Positions 11,605 to 23,344 are shown, counted from the first letter of the stretch. The stretch is DNA of 64,000 bases from Orientallactaga sibirica (GCA_036365145.1 JAEOAD010000015.1:38207501-38271500); one strand, 5' to 3'. Notes: a model not told the origin generated them from the letters alone. Program-made: numbers and translations.

Positions 11605-11805
11605 TTGGCAGTACTGGGGATTAAACCCAGGCCCTTCAGCATGCTAGGCAAGTGCTCTACCACTAAGTTATACCCCAGCCCTTTTCATTTTAAGACAGTG
11701 TCTTGTTCAGTTGAACATGCTGGCCTCAAATTTGTGATTATTCTGCCTCAGTTTCCCAAATAGTTGAATTTTTCAGTGTGTACCATCCCACCCAGCAAAA
11801 TAAAG
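11605..11805 (-). mobile_element. B4 SINE (ID-B1 fusion)
   Basis: The antisense ID part (gcagtactggggattaaacc, aagtgctctaccactaagtt) runs directly into a degraded B1 (gttgaacatgctggcctcaa, gcctcagtttcccaaatag). This order is typical of B4. Confidence 0.8.
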
Positions 11806-12148
11806 TGATCTGAACTGAGATATTATGTTTATCAAAATGGATAATACTATCTTCTAAAGTAATCCCCAAACCTCAAATATACTAAAGTTTATAAATCTTT
11901 AAAATATACAAACCTTAATATACTAAAGATTTGTTTATGCCTCACAAAACAGTTTGATGAAGGTCTTCTGGTCATTTTCCTATAAGTACTCATTAAGGAC
12001 ACATATGTCTTCCTTCCTTCTCATCCACCATAATTTCTATATGTAGGTTTCATGAAGAAGGAAAAGAGAAAAAATAATTGACATTTTTTTTTTTGGTTTG
12101 TGTATGTATGTGTGAAACGTGGTATTCATGTGTGATGTGGTAGGTAGG

Positions 12149-12152
12149 GTGT

Positions 12153-12213
<61 letters not shown>
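12149..12213. repeat. (GT)n microsatellite
   Basis: About 30 GT units with one GA interruption near the start. Confidence 0.95.
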
Positions 12214-12214
<1 letters not shown>

Positions 12215-12493
12215 CTTTGCTGTGCCCCATGTGGTGGCCAGAGTAGAATGTCAGTTCCATAGCTATGCTGCCCATTCTTGTTTGAGCTGGCGTCCCTTAT
12301 AGAACTTGCTGTTTTCTAAAAGCCCCAGTGATTCCTGGGTCTCTGCTCCCCTGTGGGAACAGGATTATAAGCATATGTGGCCATATTCCACATTTCTGTA
12401 ATGTGGGTTCTGAAGATTGGAACTTTAGTGGCCTCAGGCCCTCATGCGTGTATAGGAAGTGCACTGAACTACTGAGCAACCTCTCCCATCCTG
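12215..12493 (-). mobile_element. B3/B2-like SINE, degraded
   Basis: Follows a (GT)n run as antisense B3 copies often do. It ends gaactactgagcaacctctcc, a diverged antisense B2-type head. Confidence 0.4.
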
Positions 12494-12639
12494 ATTGTGC
12501 ATAAATTTTATGGCTATCCCCAACATGGAAGTTCTTATTATCTAATTTGATCCAAATTAAATTAAATCTCAGTTAAAGGGAGAATGAAAAATGTCTTTCA
12601 CAGCTTCCATAAAAGGAAATCAGACTAGTGAGTATCTCT

Positions 12640-12900
12640 TTAATGTATGTCTTAAAATTTAAGACTGTAGAAAAGGTAACTAGATGAGTTTCTAGAGAAG
12701 CATTCCAGGAAAGGAAATCCTGTGTGTGAATTCAGAGGCAACAGTGACAAGCACCGTGGTTTAAAGTACTCCAGGCAGCAATTTCTGGCTGGAGTATAGA
12801 ATTTTGAGCAGAAATGACAAGAGTTGACTCTGAGTGAAGGGACCAGATCATGCAAGTTAAACATATTAAAGGACTTGATCTCTAGCCAGTGAACAATAAG
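12640..12900 (-). repeat. L2 fragment, antisense
   Basis: Contains agaagcattccaggaaagg, ggcaacagtgacaagcac and gaccagatcatgcaagttaa, matching reversed internal L2. Confidence 0.55.
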
Positions 12901-12991
12901 AAAGTATAAAGAAGTTTTAACTACAGCAGTGAAATTGGTTGTATTTTTTTCTAAAGTCCCTTTAAAGTAGCAAGGAAATCCATGGAGAAGC

Positions 12992-13031
<40 letters not shown>
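12992..13031. repeat. (TAA)n microsatellite
   Basis: About 13 ATA/TAA units. Confidence 0.95.
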
Positions 13032-13129
13032 GATCAAGCAAGAGATGATGAGAATGTGGGTCAGACTGGCCCTCTTCTTAAGGAACTCACATGGGATCAT
13101 GATTGTCATCCAGATGGAACAAATAGTAA

Positions 13130-13335
13130 CAAGTGCTAGTATAATGCCTAAGCAAGTTTCCTGGAATATAAGTGAATTATTTTAACTAGGGATGAGAAGA
13201 AATTATGAAGTCTTTTCTATTACATCCATTTATCATTTTTATAGAGGGGCACAATAAAGAGTTACTATTTGCCCATAGCCACAAACCATGCTAACATAAG
13301 GACCAGAGCCAAAACCTTCACTTCTTTTTTCATCT
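13130..13335 (-). repeat. MIR fragment
   Basis: Contains tttatagaggggcacaataa, then tttgcccatagccacaaacc, in the reversed MIR order. Confidence 0.5.
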
Positions 13336-13699
13336 TTCATTTCAACTGGGCCAACCAAAATCCATAAAAGGCAATTTAAGTCAAGATGTTGCTGGAATCA
13401 GTGTTTATGTGGCATTTGGTATTCCAAGAAAAGTGCTGATTATTTTTAATAAATAATAAAAATAACTAAGATTTCAAACTCAGACCTCATTCAAGGAAAC
13501 TTCCTAAACACTTTTCTACTCAATTTCTAGTCTATAGAATCTCATTGTGTGAGGGAATATTAGAAACTAATCCTTTAAATTCTTTTGGAGGTAGAAGGCA
13601 GTGCAATAAGACATGAAAAATAAATTGTGATCATAAAAATTTGAAAGATAAAATTAGGGTCTACAAGTGTCAAAATAGCATGGGAAACATTGTCCCTTT

Positions 13700-14085
13700 A
13701 TTCATCCCTCTTCTTGATGCAGTCCACATACTCGCTGTTTCTCAGACAGGGAAAGTACAAACAAGGTTAATATTCACTTCTACCTGAATGGCCTTTCCAC
13801 TGGATCCACTCGAGGCTAACTCTTCTATAAAATTCAAGTCATTTTTCTACTAAACCCTTTCTCGATGATCTTCAGTGTCCTTTCTCCATGTCATTAATAC
13901 CTCCCAATGCCTTATATATTTATTAATTGATTTCTTTTTTCACCATATGAGGTAAGCTCTTTAGAATCAATCTATTGTGTTCATTCCTATGTCATTAGTG
14001 CTAAGTGTACTCTCTGACACGTTTCCAGTTCACTGTCTGCTACTCAGAAGGTACTCAGCAAGTATTTGTTGAACAACCAAATAAA
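13700..14085 (+). repeat. L2 3' end
   Basis: Sense L2 with ctacctgaatggcctttcc, ctcagcaagtatttgttgaa and the closing caaccaaata. Confidence 0.7.
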
Positions 14086-14323
14086 AAAATCTATAAAATA
14101 ACCAGCATCCCCAACAAGGAGGGTCCCTTTGGAGGGGGGACAGGGATGACGGTAAGGTTGGTACCATGTGCTGTTTACATACTGAGTATGTCCATAACTA
14201 ATAATAAAAAAACAGAGCCTAATGCCCAATTTTTAAAATGGGCCAATAAAATGAACAGTCGACTCATAGAAAAGGAAAGTTCTTAAACATATGAAAAGAT
14301 GTTTAAATAAAAAGATAATATTA

Positions 14324-14469
14324 GCTGGGCGTGGTGGCGCATGCCTTTAATCCCAGCACTCGGGAGGCAGAGGTAGGAGGATCACCGTGAGTTCGAGGCC
14401 ACCCTGAGACTATGTAGTGGATTCCAGGTTAGCCTGAGCTAGAGTGAGACCCTACCTTGAAAAAAAAAA
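14324..14469 (+). mobile_element. B1 SINE
   Basis: Full-length B1: gctgggcgtggtggcgcatg, later gagttcgaggccaccctg, with an A-rich tail. 14-bp target duplications aaaagataatatta flank it (14310-14323 and 14470-14483). Confidence 0.97.
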
Positions 14470-14516
14470 AAAAGATAATATTAGTAACAGAAATTCAGAA
14501 TAAAATTAGTGTTACA

Positions 14517-14677
14517 GGGCTGGAGAGATGCCTTAGCAGTTAAAGGTACTTGCTTTCAAAGCCTGCTGACATGGATTTGGTACCCAGATACACAAAGTAG
14601 CACTTGCATCTGGAGTTCATTTGCAGCCCTGGCACACCCATTCTCTCTATATATCTCATAAATAAATAAATAAAATA
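14517..14677 (+). mobile_element. DIP-like SINE (short form, internal deletion)
   Basis: Head gggctggagagatgccttag. The body lacks part of the agccagatg segment. The tail is (aaat)n. Confidence 0.88.
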
Positions 14678-15569
14678 TTTTAGAAACTTAATCTTATATA
14701 TAATTTCTTGCCATTCAAATTGGTAAGTTTCAAAAAATTTGTGTCCATCCATATTATCAAAGTAATTGAAAAAGAGACAGTAATAAATGGCTAGGACTCT
14801 ACTGGCCTTTCTAAGTTAAACCTGTCAATATTTATCAGAAATGCAAATATATATAGGATCTAGTGATTCCCTTTCTATGAATCCATCCTACATATAACTG
14901 TATGTGTGTACAATATTGTGTATATGTATATATCCCATCACCAAAGCATTGTTGTAACAGGCAACTCTGGAGATACTTTAAAGTCCAACAGGGAGGGAAT
15001 TGCTTAGTTTACATATAGCTGCCAAAAAGAATAAAATGACTCTATTTAACAAAAATTAATTCAGTGTATGACATAGGGATGAAAAGCAGACCTGAAGAGC
15101 GTGTTTAGGGGACTGCCAAAAATTTGAGAGTGGGGACAACATTTACTTGTGTATGCATAAACAATCTCTGGAAGGAGACAGGCCAGGCAAGCCTAGTAAC
15201 ATTTTGCCTCTGTGAAACAAAACTGGATGGCTGGAGGATGGAGCAGAAGAGAGATTTTTTTACTATAAATTGTTACATACCTTTTCTTTTGAACCATAAG
15301 TCAATCAATTATAATTCACCTGCTGATAATTTACAGTTAAGTCACATTAGCCACCAGGTGTGAGGAGGCCAGGTGTGAAGCACATTTGATGCCACAACCA
15401 AATGTTTTTGAGAAGAGCCTGGCTTCATTCTTGCTCCTCCATCAGCTTGCTGGTCAGCTTTTACACAAGCAACTGCTAGCTCAGGGCTGATCTGAGAAAG
15501 GTCAGAAAAACTGATTTCCAAGACCCTTTCCGGCTGTGACAGCCAGAGATATAAATTACAATTTTTCCA

Positions 15570-16140
15570 CACACATTTCTTAAGTCATCTCTCTACCTCC
15601 TCCTTTCCTCTGCAGCTCATCAAAAGCTCAGAGGAAAAGACAGACAATTGAAGAAAATAAAATTGCAAAGATGACTTTTATAGGGCTCCAGTTGAATCAT
15701 TGTGTATTCCACCTCCAAAGCTGAAAATGATGAGTTTAATATCACATAGAGCGGTGCATCTTGTAGCTCTCAAAAGACAGCTTATGCTACCCAGAGAACT
15801 CAGAGCTCAGCAAGACATAATTTTTCACTCCAACTCTGAGGCAAATAAAATGACAGTCATCATGCCCACGTTCTAGAAGCAACATGGTTTTCATTTGGCT
15901 GTAACTTCATTTGAAAGTGTCCCAAAGAGGGAGAATCCTTCCATATGTGGACTTTGATTCTTTCCCAAAACTACAAACTGGAAAGGAGATGCCAGGGTGG
16001 CCAGGCTTTGCCAGTGTTGGCCACTGATAATGATAAGTCAGTGTGTCAGGGATCGGGGTCTTAATTGTGTGAAAGCAGAGAACTTATATTCAATCTATTT
16101 ACAGACTACAAAGGCTCCCCAACCATGAGCTATTTATTAG
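15570..16140. other. repeat-free stretch, possible conserved element
   Basis: 570 bases without any repeat signature or ORF of interest. Candidate only. Confidence 0.2.
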
Positions 16141-16192
16141 GGAGTAGTTATTGTATCATGACAAAAGAAAGGTTAAATAAAAGAATTATCTA

Positions 16193-16439
16193 GGGCTGGA
16201 GGGATGGCTTAGCAGTTAAGGCGCCTGCCTCCTAAGCCTAAGAACGTCAGTTCCAATCTCCAGGTCCCACGTTTAGCCAGATGCAAAGCGACGCAAGGGT
16301 GCAATGTCGCACTTGACCACAAGGGGGCGCACTCATCTGGATTTCATTCGCAGCAGCTGAGAGGCTGCTGACGCGCCCATCTCTATCTGTCGTCCTCTCT
16401 CTGTCTCTCTCTGTGTCTCTCTCCAAAAAAAAAAAAAAA
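16193..16439 (+). mobile_element. DIP-like SINE (long CpG-bearing form)
   Basis: Head gggctggagggatggcttag. The long-form body contains gcaatgtcgcacttgaccac and gctgctgacgcgccc. The tail is A18. The target repeat is near perfect (aaagaattatcta and aaagaattaacta). Retained CpGs suggest a young copy. Confidence 0.94.
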
Positions 16440-17095
16440 AAGAATTAACTAAAACTTTATATGTAAATTTCCAGAACAGTATCTGGCATGCATTATATAT
16501 GCAAGAAGTGACAGAATTATTTTTACTATGTATGATATCCACCTTAATTCCTTGAGATTGGAATCAAAACATAATTTTCAAATTAATGAAAAAAGAATTT
16601 AGGCTTAAAGTAGTAGAAAGATTTACCCCAGATATTCCAGCTACAAATGTAGTTAGGACCACTCTGCAAGTAGAGCCAGAAGAAATATGATTGCTAATGG
16701 GAAGATATCTCCCATGAACCAGAGGATAAATCCCTATAATGTCTAACCATGACTGTGTTAACTGTTCTCCATAAGAAGCATCTATCTTGACCAAATCCAG
16801 GAACACCTTCACTTCTCAAGAGTTTGTTTATAAATTCTCATGAGAGAGTGTAGCCACTTTCGAGGACCCTCACTTTAGAAGACCTCTAAAGAGGGATGCC
16901 AATAGAGGTGCTTTCAGACCTGAGGGCATGTTGGTTAAAAGAGAACAGAAACTGATCTTCACCTGTTTCAACCCTCCAATCATATTGCAAATAGCTACCA
17001 AATCTGCTGATGTTGGGGGGTGGGAAATGAATGTGTGTTTCTTTTAAGGCAAGCAATATGGCTTCTTTCTCATTTGTTATCCTATCTCTCAACAG

Positions 17096-17248
17096 AAAAC
17101 AAGCCTGGAGTTCTATATTGACATCCATGCCCACTCTACCATGATGAATGGCTTCATGTATGGCAATATCTTTGAGGACGAGGAACGATTTCAGAGGCAG
17201 GCCGTTTTCCCCAAGCTCCTCTGCCAGAATGCAGAAGACTTCTCTTAT
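17096..17248 (+). CDS. Agbl4: Agbl4 (CCP6) internal coding exon with zinc-ligand His
   Basis: This internal exon of cytosolic carboxypeptidase 6 is 153 bp, 51 codons, entered and left in phase 0. The peptide starts KTSLEFYIDIHAHS and ends CQNAEDFSY, which I recognise as AGBL4. In M14 carboxypeptidases the first histidine of a D-x-H-x-H-S motif is the third zinc ligand, and it is present here. The family, known as CCP6, removes glutamates from polyglutamate chains on tubulin and other proteins in the cytosol. The acceptor (ctctcaacag) follows a long pyrimidine tract and is strong; the donor is gtaaga. No stop or frameshift is seen. It joins the exon at 19460 to give the continuous peptide AEDFSY-SSTSFNR. 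A 166-codon ORF on the other strand (16886-17386) is a shadow. AGBL4 rather than the paralogue AGBL5 is chosen from the STMMNGFMYGN context. Confidence 0.97.
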
Positions 17249-18350
17249 GTAAGACAAGAGCTCTCGGGGAACCAGCCCCAGTCCCCAGATACCTCCACAC
17301 CTCTTCCTGTCACCACCTCTGTTTCTTTCTTCTGGCTCAGTTCCGTTCAACTGGACAGGGTAGTATTTGTCCAGCCTGGTGGGCATTTGTTTAGTGAGTC
17401 CAACTCCAGCCTTAATAATGAAAAAAATCTCATTGAGTACCTCTCTGTTTTATGCCTAGCCCAGAGTTGGTTTTTATTTGCCCCAGTTCTTTAAACACAA
17501 GCACAGTCATGTCTGCTCAAGGGGTCATATGGTCACCATTCTCTTCTTCCATGACTTTCTTGGCCTCAATTTCTTTCTCAGTAATTGGTGGGTATATTTC
17601 CTACCCTACCTGCACCACAGGTTCCTAGGAAGACACATGCAGCTGTAGATATGAAAGTCCCTTGCAGGCAGTAAAGACCTCAGCCACCTCTAAAGACTGT
17701 CACCATTACTACGCATGTTCCCACATGCGAGGGGGGAGGATGGGCTGGGAGGTGGCAGACCGAAATTGGTACTGTAAAGCAATATTGTAGAAGAACAGGG
17801 AGAGAATACAAAAAAGTCAGCACGTGATATGGAAACATGGGGAAGTTTTTGCTCATTTTCCTTTGTTTTGACAGTAAATCTCTGGGCATTGTTATTTCTA
17901 TGCTGCCAGAGGGGGAGAGACCCACAAAGATCATAGCAATTTTTGAGGTTGATGAGCTGAAAACTCACCTGCCCATTGCTTCAGGCTGGACATTAGCGGA
18001 GATGATAAATTTCCTCCGAGCAGTAAAATGCAGTTTGAATTACAGAATCTTTGGCTGGCAAACCAGAAAAAGAACTAGAGATTGCTTAGCCCAGTCTTTC
18101 TTTACACCTAGGATATATAGATGGGGCATTAAAGTTGAGAATCTAGCATTTGGGGATAGAATTGAAGCAGGTGCCTGCCATTTACAGCACAGGGACTAAA
18201 TGGTTTACATAGTTACCCCTAGGGTAGCCAGTCCTGACTGTGGAATTACAGATTCCTTGGGATTCACATTGTAGGGCTCAGAGACTCTCAGAGGAGTAAG
18301 GGTTTCAGGACCTCCATAGGAGACTTGTTTCTGGGCTTGATGATGATCCT

Positions 18351-18507
18351 GCTTCTCAGCCTCCTCAGGAGCTCCGAGCTGCAGCGATGGTCATCTGTCC
18401 TGGTACTATCCCTGTCTGTTCACTGCTTCTCAGCCTCCTCAGGAGCCCCGAGCTGCAGCAAAGGTCATCTGTCCTGGTACTATCCCTGTCTGTTCGCTGC
18501 TTCTCAG
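18351..18507 (+). repeat. 74-bp tandem duplication
   Basis: Unit starts gcttctcagcctcctcagga. Copy 1 is 18351-18424 and copy 2 is 18425-18498, with 4 differences by eye. A 9-bp third start (gcttctcag) follows at 18499-18507. Confidence 0.95.
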
Positions 18508-18709
18508 GGCCCAACTCTAAACGAGAGTTAGCATTCACCACACATATTTCAGAAGCCCTTTCACATTAGAAATTCTGTGACTTTCTCAGTTTCCTTTATC
18601 TCAAAAGACACACACACACACACTTCTCTTTGTCTGTCTCTCTGGTTTTCTGTATTCTTCTCTTTGTCCAGTATGACTCTCTAAGGTGACCTGACCACTA
18701 GAACCCTGC

Positions 18710-18830
18710 AAGAGCTGTGATCACCATCTCCACTCTATAGATGAGGAAACTGAGGCCGTGGCCCAAGGGCATCCTGCCTACTGTCACATCAGGAGTTAGG
18801 AGAGCACATATCTGAAAAGAAGGCCTGAGA
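18710..18830 (-). repeat. MIR fragment
   Basis: Contains atagatgaggaaactgaggc, then gtggcccaagggc. Confidence 0.65.
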
Positions 18831-19224
18831 CTGGCTTGCTCACCCTTTTGCTCTGTCAACCCTGATAGACGCTGTCAACACCCTACAGACAGAGCAGCTG
18901 TACTACGATCCCATCTGCTCATGTGGAACATGAGTTCAGCTCTGTTGAACAGGGTGGGGAAATTTGAGGTGCCTAAAGTCACTTAGTCCTCAATTCAAAT
19001 CTGTACTGTGAAACTTACTTGCTCTATTTCTGTCATCCCAAGTTTCCTCGTGAATAGAGAAGCAAAATGTAAGCACCTGCTTCAAGAGGCTCTTCAGACG
19101 CATAAATGCAATACTACCCAGGGAACTATATTATCATTGAAGTTTAGTACTGATTATCATGGCAATATGGATGCTTCTCATTTCTCTCTGCTTTCCCATG
19201 CACCATGGGTCCCAAATCAGAGTT

Positions 19225-19420
19225 CACAGGTAGTTGTTGAGTGGAAGTCACTGTGCACCAAGAACTCTTCTGGATGCTTTCATTTGATTATGTTTGCTTA
19301 CTTAATTAGTCTCATAATAATGTGAGATGTGGAATTAAGATTCCCATCTCTCAGATGGGGAAGCCAAGATCTGGAAGTGTTGTAAGATTGGCTCAAGACC
19401 CAACAGCTACTGTGGAGATT
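19225..19420 (-). repeat. MIR fragment just upstream of an exon
   Basis: Contains cccatctctcagatggggaa, then taagattggctcaagaccca. It ends about 40 bp before the 19460 exon. Confidence 0.6.
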
Positions 19421-19459
19421 CCAGCCCTGATCTTCTCCTCCCCACTCTATCTTTCACAG

Positions 19460-19622
19460 TCTAGCACATCCTTCAACCGAGATGCTGTGAAAGCAGGAAC
19501 TGGCCGTCGCTTCCTTGGTGGGCTCCTGGACCACACCTCCTATTGCTATACCCTAGAAGTCTCCTTCTACAGCTACATCATCGGGGGTACCACAGCTGCT
19601 GTGCCCTACACTGAAGAAGCCT
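19460..19622 (+). CDS. Agbl4: Agbl4 (CCP6) internal coding exon with catalytic Glu
   Basis: This exon is 163 bp, entered in phase 0 and left in phase 1. It encodes SSTSFNRDAVKAGTGRRFLG through to AAVPYTEEA plus the first base of a tyrosine codon. It contains TLEVSF, whose glutamate corresponds to the general acid/base glutamate of M14 carboxypeptidases, so the exon is needed for catalysis. The acceptor is strong (ctttcacag). The donor is CCT|gtatcc, with T at -1 and C at +5 and +6, which is weak by consensus. The tyrosine codon is completed by AT at the start of the 61627 exon. Against the human protein as I remember it, the only difference I notice is IIGGTT where I recall IISGTT; that recollection is not checked. 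Confidence 0.97.
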
Positions 19623-20195
19623 GTATCCTTGGCAGGTCCTCATTTGGCCCTAGGTAGCCCTATGTAGCCAGGAGCATCAAGTATGGAAGGATTTACCAGG
19701 CAGGTCAGGAGTCAGGTCCTAGCTCAGGAAAGGACTAGACTCTGGGATAGTGATAAGAGGTAATGAGTTCTGTTGTCCCTGACCTTCATATGGCTTTTAT
19801 GTGGACATCCTTATGACTGCTGCTTCCAGGCCCTGCATCTCCCTCAGGCCTCCTAGACCCATGAGTTTCCATTGCTTCTGTCACTCTCATGTTTTTCTCC
19901 TCTCCCCTTTGTCTTAAGGCATTCACCAAGTCTTCTGCCATCTGAGGTATGTAAGTACAGAGGCTGATGACATTCCAGGGCAGGTGAGGAGAACTTGATG
20001 ACCTTGACCCTCCTTCTAAACAGGCACACATGAAGCTATTTCATTTTTTCATCCCTGTCCTTTTAGACTCCTGTTCTCTTGCATTCTCTTTGTTCTACAC
20101 GTCATTTTTCTCTTCCCTCCTTTCCTTTCACCCATAATTCCTCACCTGCATTATACTTTTCTCCTCTACTTCTAATTTCCCTTCCCTTCATCCTC

Positions 20196-20572
20196 TATAG
20201 TAGTTTGAATATATGGCCCCCAATATATTTAGTGTTTTATTAGTTTATAGTTTGCATCTGCAATCACCTTGCTAGAGGCAATGTCACTGGGGGTGGGTCT
20301 TAAGGTGTGGGTTTGAGATTCCATTGTAAAGATATACAAAGTGTGCCTAGCAGGAGTTCCTGAAGTGTGCTGTGGCTATTGGCTGTAGCTATGCTCTGTG
20401 TGCTGTGTGGCTAGTTGGTTTTTCTCTCTCTGCTTGTCCCTATGAAGGCAAGCCAGCTTCTTCTGCCATTATGGAACTTCCCCTGGATATGTAAGCGTCA
20501 ATAATATCCCTTCCTCCATAACTGTGCCTGGTCTGGAAGTTCATCTCAGCGAACCTGAAGCTGTCTGCTACA
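20196..20572 (+). mobile_element. solo ORR1/MT-like MaLR LTR
   Basis: A MaLR-like LTR from tatagtagtttgaatatatg to gctgtctgctaca. Internal motifs are gtcactgggggtgggtctta and gccattatggaacttccc. Flanking 5-bp repeats are tcctc and tcctt. No internal retroviral sequence. Confidence 0.75.
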
Positions 20573-20780
20573 TCCTTCATTTCTTTCTCCCTCTTCTCCT
20601 GCCTCTCCATCATCCCTGTCTTTCCCTCTTCCCCTCTGTGCATGTCTCTCTCTCTTTTTTTTTTTGACAAATTGCTTTCTTCCTAGATTTTCAAAAAATT
20701 TTCTGAAAGCTCTTAAGCTTGCCATGAGAAAATTAGAGGTTACTTTCTAACCTGCTTGGATTTTTAAAAGGGATTATTTA

Positions 20781-21007
20781 GGGCTGGAAACATGGCTTAG
20801 CAATTAAGGTACTTGCCTGAAAAGTTAAAATACCCAGGTTTTATTCCGCAGGTCCCACATAAACCAGATGCACAAGGTGGCACATGCGTTTGGAGTTTGT
20901 TTGCAATTACCAAAGGCCCTGATATTCCAATTCTCCATACCCCCCTCTCCCTTTACCTCTCCCTCTCTCTCTTTTTCCATCTTTCTCCCTCTCAAATAAG
21001 TAAAAAT
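20781..21007 (+). mobile_element. DIP-like SINE (short form)
   Basis: Head gggctggaaacatggcttag, body accagatgcacaaggtggc. 15-bp target duplications with one mismatch flank it (20766-20780 and 21008-21022). Confidence 0.93.
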
Positions 21008-21200
21008 AAAAGGAATTATTTAGCAATTTCAGCTTATTTCAAAATTACTATACTAGAGTGGTGACAGATTGTGATAGATCCTGCCTCCATATTTCTTTTT
21101 ATTCTTAGATTAATACATTTCTCTTTCACAAACAGTTTTTTTCAGAGAAAAATTATAATTGGAGTTTGAAAAAGGAAAAAGATGGAATAAATTCTATATA

Positions 21201-21530
21201 CAGTTGTTCTTCAGTATCCTGGAGAATTGATTCTAGGATACCCCCCCATGAATACTAAAATTCTCAGATGCTCTTATCCCACAATATTTTCATGCAAACT
21301 GTGCACAGCTCCTCATATACTTCAATGTATATTTTCAGTCATCTCCTGATCTCCTGATAACATTTCTAAAGCAATGTAAAGGCTATATAAATGGTTGTTG
21401 TGCTATGTCGTTTAGGGAATAATGACAAGACAATTGTACATGTTCAGTACAGGCGTAGTTTTTTTCAAGTATTTTCTATCCATGACTGGTTGACTTCTCA
21501 GCTGCATAACTCATTGGATACTCCCTTTAT
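21201..21530 (+). mobile_element. TcMar-Tigger-like DNA transposon fossil
   Basis: Begins cagttgttcttcagtatcct right after TATATA, the TA target expected of mariner types. It continues with gtttagggaataatgacaag and tacatgttcagtacaggcg. Non-autonomous and without coding capacity. The subfamily is not certain. Confidence 0.7.
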
Positions 21531-22439
21531 ATGCAGATTCTCTCTCCTAGCAGTGAAAATGTTCCTACTAGCCTTTCATCAGAGGTACATGGCAGGAGCT
21601 TTACATGGTCCTGTTTGACTGAAGGACTTCAACTACAATTAAGTCTGGAATCACAGGCTGATTGTTATGAAGTTAGTGGAGAGTCAGGGGATCATGAGTG
21701 GGAGCAGCATGTCTCTCTGGCTGCACTGTAGGCAGGGACATGTTCTAGCAGGCTGCTGGATGATCCAGGTAGGAGACGGCTCAAGCCTAAATGAAGGTAG
21801 TGGCTTCAGGATATTTAGAATATGGAGCTGAAACTTTGGAGTGGAGTGGGTGGAGGTTTCTGTAGTCATAGGAGCAAGTGACTAGAAAGAGTGATGGGTG
21901 ACTGGAGAGGCTGTGCACCAGCTGAGCAGCTGTTGAAACCACCTTGTCTTTTCTTCAGCAGGGGCAAAGAGGAACCTGGAGCTATACCAGAGAAATGCAG
22001 GCTAATTCAGTGCATGCAAGGGTGATTTAACCTGGTTCCTCTCTGAAATACATTTTTCTGTTGAAGTCTCATCTCATAACAGAGGGAGACCAGGCAGACA
22101 GATTGTGATCTTTGTTGACTGCTGGCTTCATGTCCCAATCAGAAAAAGAAATTACATGGTCTGCTGGGAATGGCAATATGGTCTGGGAGGAAGTGTCCTC
22201 TAGACTGGGAGTCAGGAGACCTGATTGTGACGACAGCATGGGCCTCATCCCAGACAGTGCCCTTCACCAGGTCCTCTAGCCTCTCAGAGGTGACCGTCAC
22301 CTTTACAAAGCAACTGAAAAGTTTCACACTTTTTCTAGGCTCTGCTATGGGAATCACAGATACTCAGTAAGAAGAATTATGGTGCTATGCAAAGGGAGTA
22401 GACTTTTAGATTCTGCATCTATAGGCTGGATTCTTGACT

Positions 22440-22620
22440 CAGGCACTTAGATATGGGCCACACTGAGCAGGTTATATGCAACCTTCTTGCACCTCAGTTT
22501 CTTCATCCACAATACTGGGACATGGTACTTCTCTAAGTGGTGTTGAGGCCGAGGGAAACAGTATATCCATCCTCTGAGGCTACTTCCCTGGCTCATGGCC
22601 TTTGGGACTCTGGTCTGTCT
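22440..22620 (+). repeat. MIR fragment
   Basis: Contains ttgcacctcagtttcttcat, then ccacaatactgggac. Confidence 0.65.
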
Positions 22621-22639
22621 GTGCTGTGACAAAAGCACA

Positions 22640-22860
22640 GCTCTAGTCTCAGAGTTCTAAGTTTAAGTTCTATTTTGTATCATCCTTGCTGAGGGCCCCC
22701 AACACAGGTATTTAACCACTCGGTGCCTCAGTTTCTCTATCTGTGAAGTGAAGATAACTATTTTCTTCTCAGGGAGGTTGTAAGGGTTACATGGGGAAAA
22801 TCCACATTGTCATGACTAGATGAATCACTGAACCACATGGCCATGCTGTTAAATATTAGT
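22640..22860 (+). repeat. MIR fragment
   Basis: Contains ggtgcctcagtttctctatc, tgtgaagtgaagataact and ggaggttgtaagggttacat. Confidence 0.8.
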
Positions 22861-23344
22861 TCTCTTGCCTTGCCTTTCTGACATTTGTTTTTGTTGTTGT
22901 TGTGAAATGATAGATTCCGGAGAATTTTGGATTATGCTGCAGCACACTCTATTTACATTTTACCAACCTGCCAAGTAATAAATATGCTTTGTTCAAATGA
23001 TTTAAAGAGAGAGAGAGGAGGCTAAACTGGAATCATAAAGTAACCCAGAGCCTCCCTGGCCTTTGTTGATCTGGATACAAGCCGAGAGGAAATAGCTCTT
23101 TGACATAATGGATGAGAACAACATTAGGAACAGAGATCTTGGGTCCTGAGCAAACTAGTTTCCACCCAAGTTTGTGACTGTGGCCATAATAAAATCAGAT
23201 AATAATGTTTCTGAGAGAAGCATATGGCTGGCCAAGATAACAGATCAAGATTTCAAGCCTGTTAGCTGGAATAATGCCAGTTCAGGCCCCACTGTATCCC
23301 TTGTACAGTCCTTGGAGACATGTCTCAGACATTGAAGGTATGAG

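Larger units (their letters stand above)
1..17095 (+). other. Agbl4: Agbl4 intron, 3' part (5' end outside window)
   Basis: This stretch precedes the first recognisable Agbl4 exon and ends in a strong splice acceptor, a long pyrimidine run followed by ctctcaacag. It holds no coding exon that I can recognise. In particular I see no exon with the HxxE zinc-binding pair that lies upstream in CCP proteins. The content is MIR, L2, MLT1, DIP-like SINE, B1, B4 and microsatellite sequence, plus a duplicated 207-bp block. Stretches with nothing identifiable are about 1-1180, 2520-3980, 5640-6300, 9990-10180, 14700-16180 and 16450-17095. Confidence 0.85.
17249..19459 (+). other. Agbl4: Agbl4 intron (2.2 kb)
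   Basis: This is a short phase-0 intron from gtaaga to a strong acceptor (ctatctttcacag). It contains no young SINE. It holds a 74-bp tandem duplication (18351-18498), a short CA run at 18608-18622 and several MIR remnants (18710-18830, 18935-19015, 19225-19420). 17500-18340 has no repeat or gene that I can identify. Confidence 0.9.

Noticed and set aside
16886..17386. 166-codon ORF on the - strand
   Set aside because: It is the reverse complement of the Agbl4 exon and its flanks. Its peptide resembles nothing, and the sense strand has a clear exon with splice sites.
18351..18507. CRISPR-like repeat
   Set aside because: Two adjacent 74-bp copies without spacers, in a vertebrate intron. It is a simple tandem duplication.
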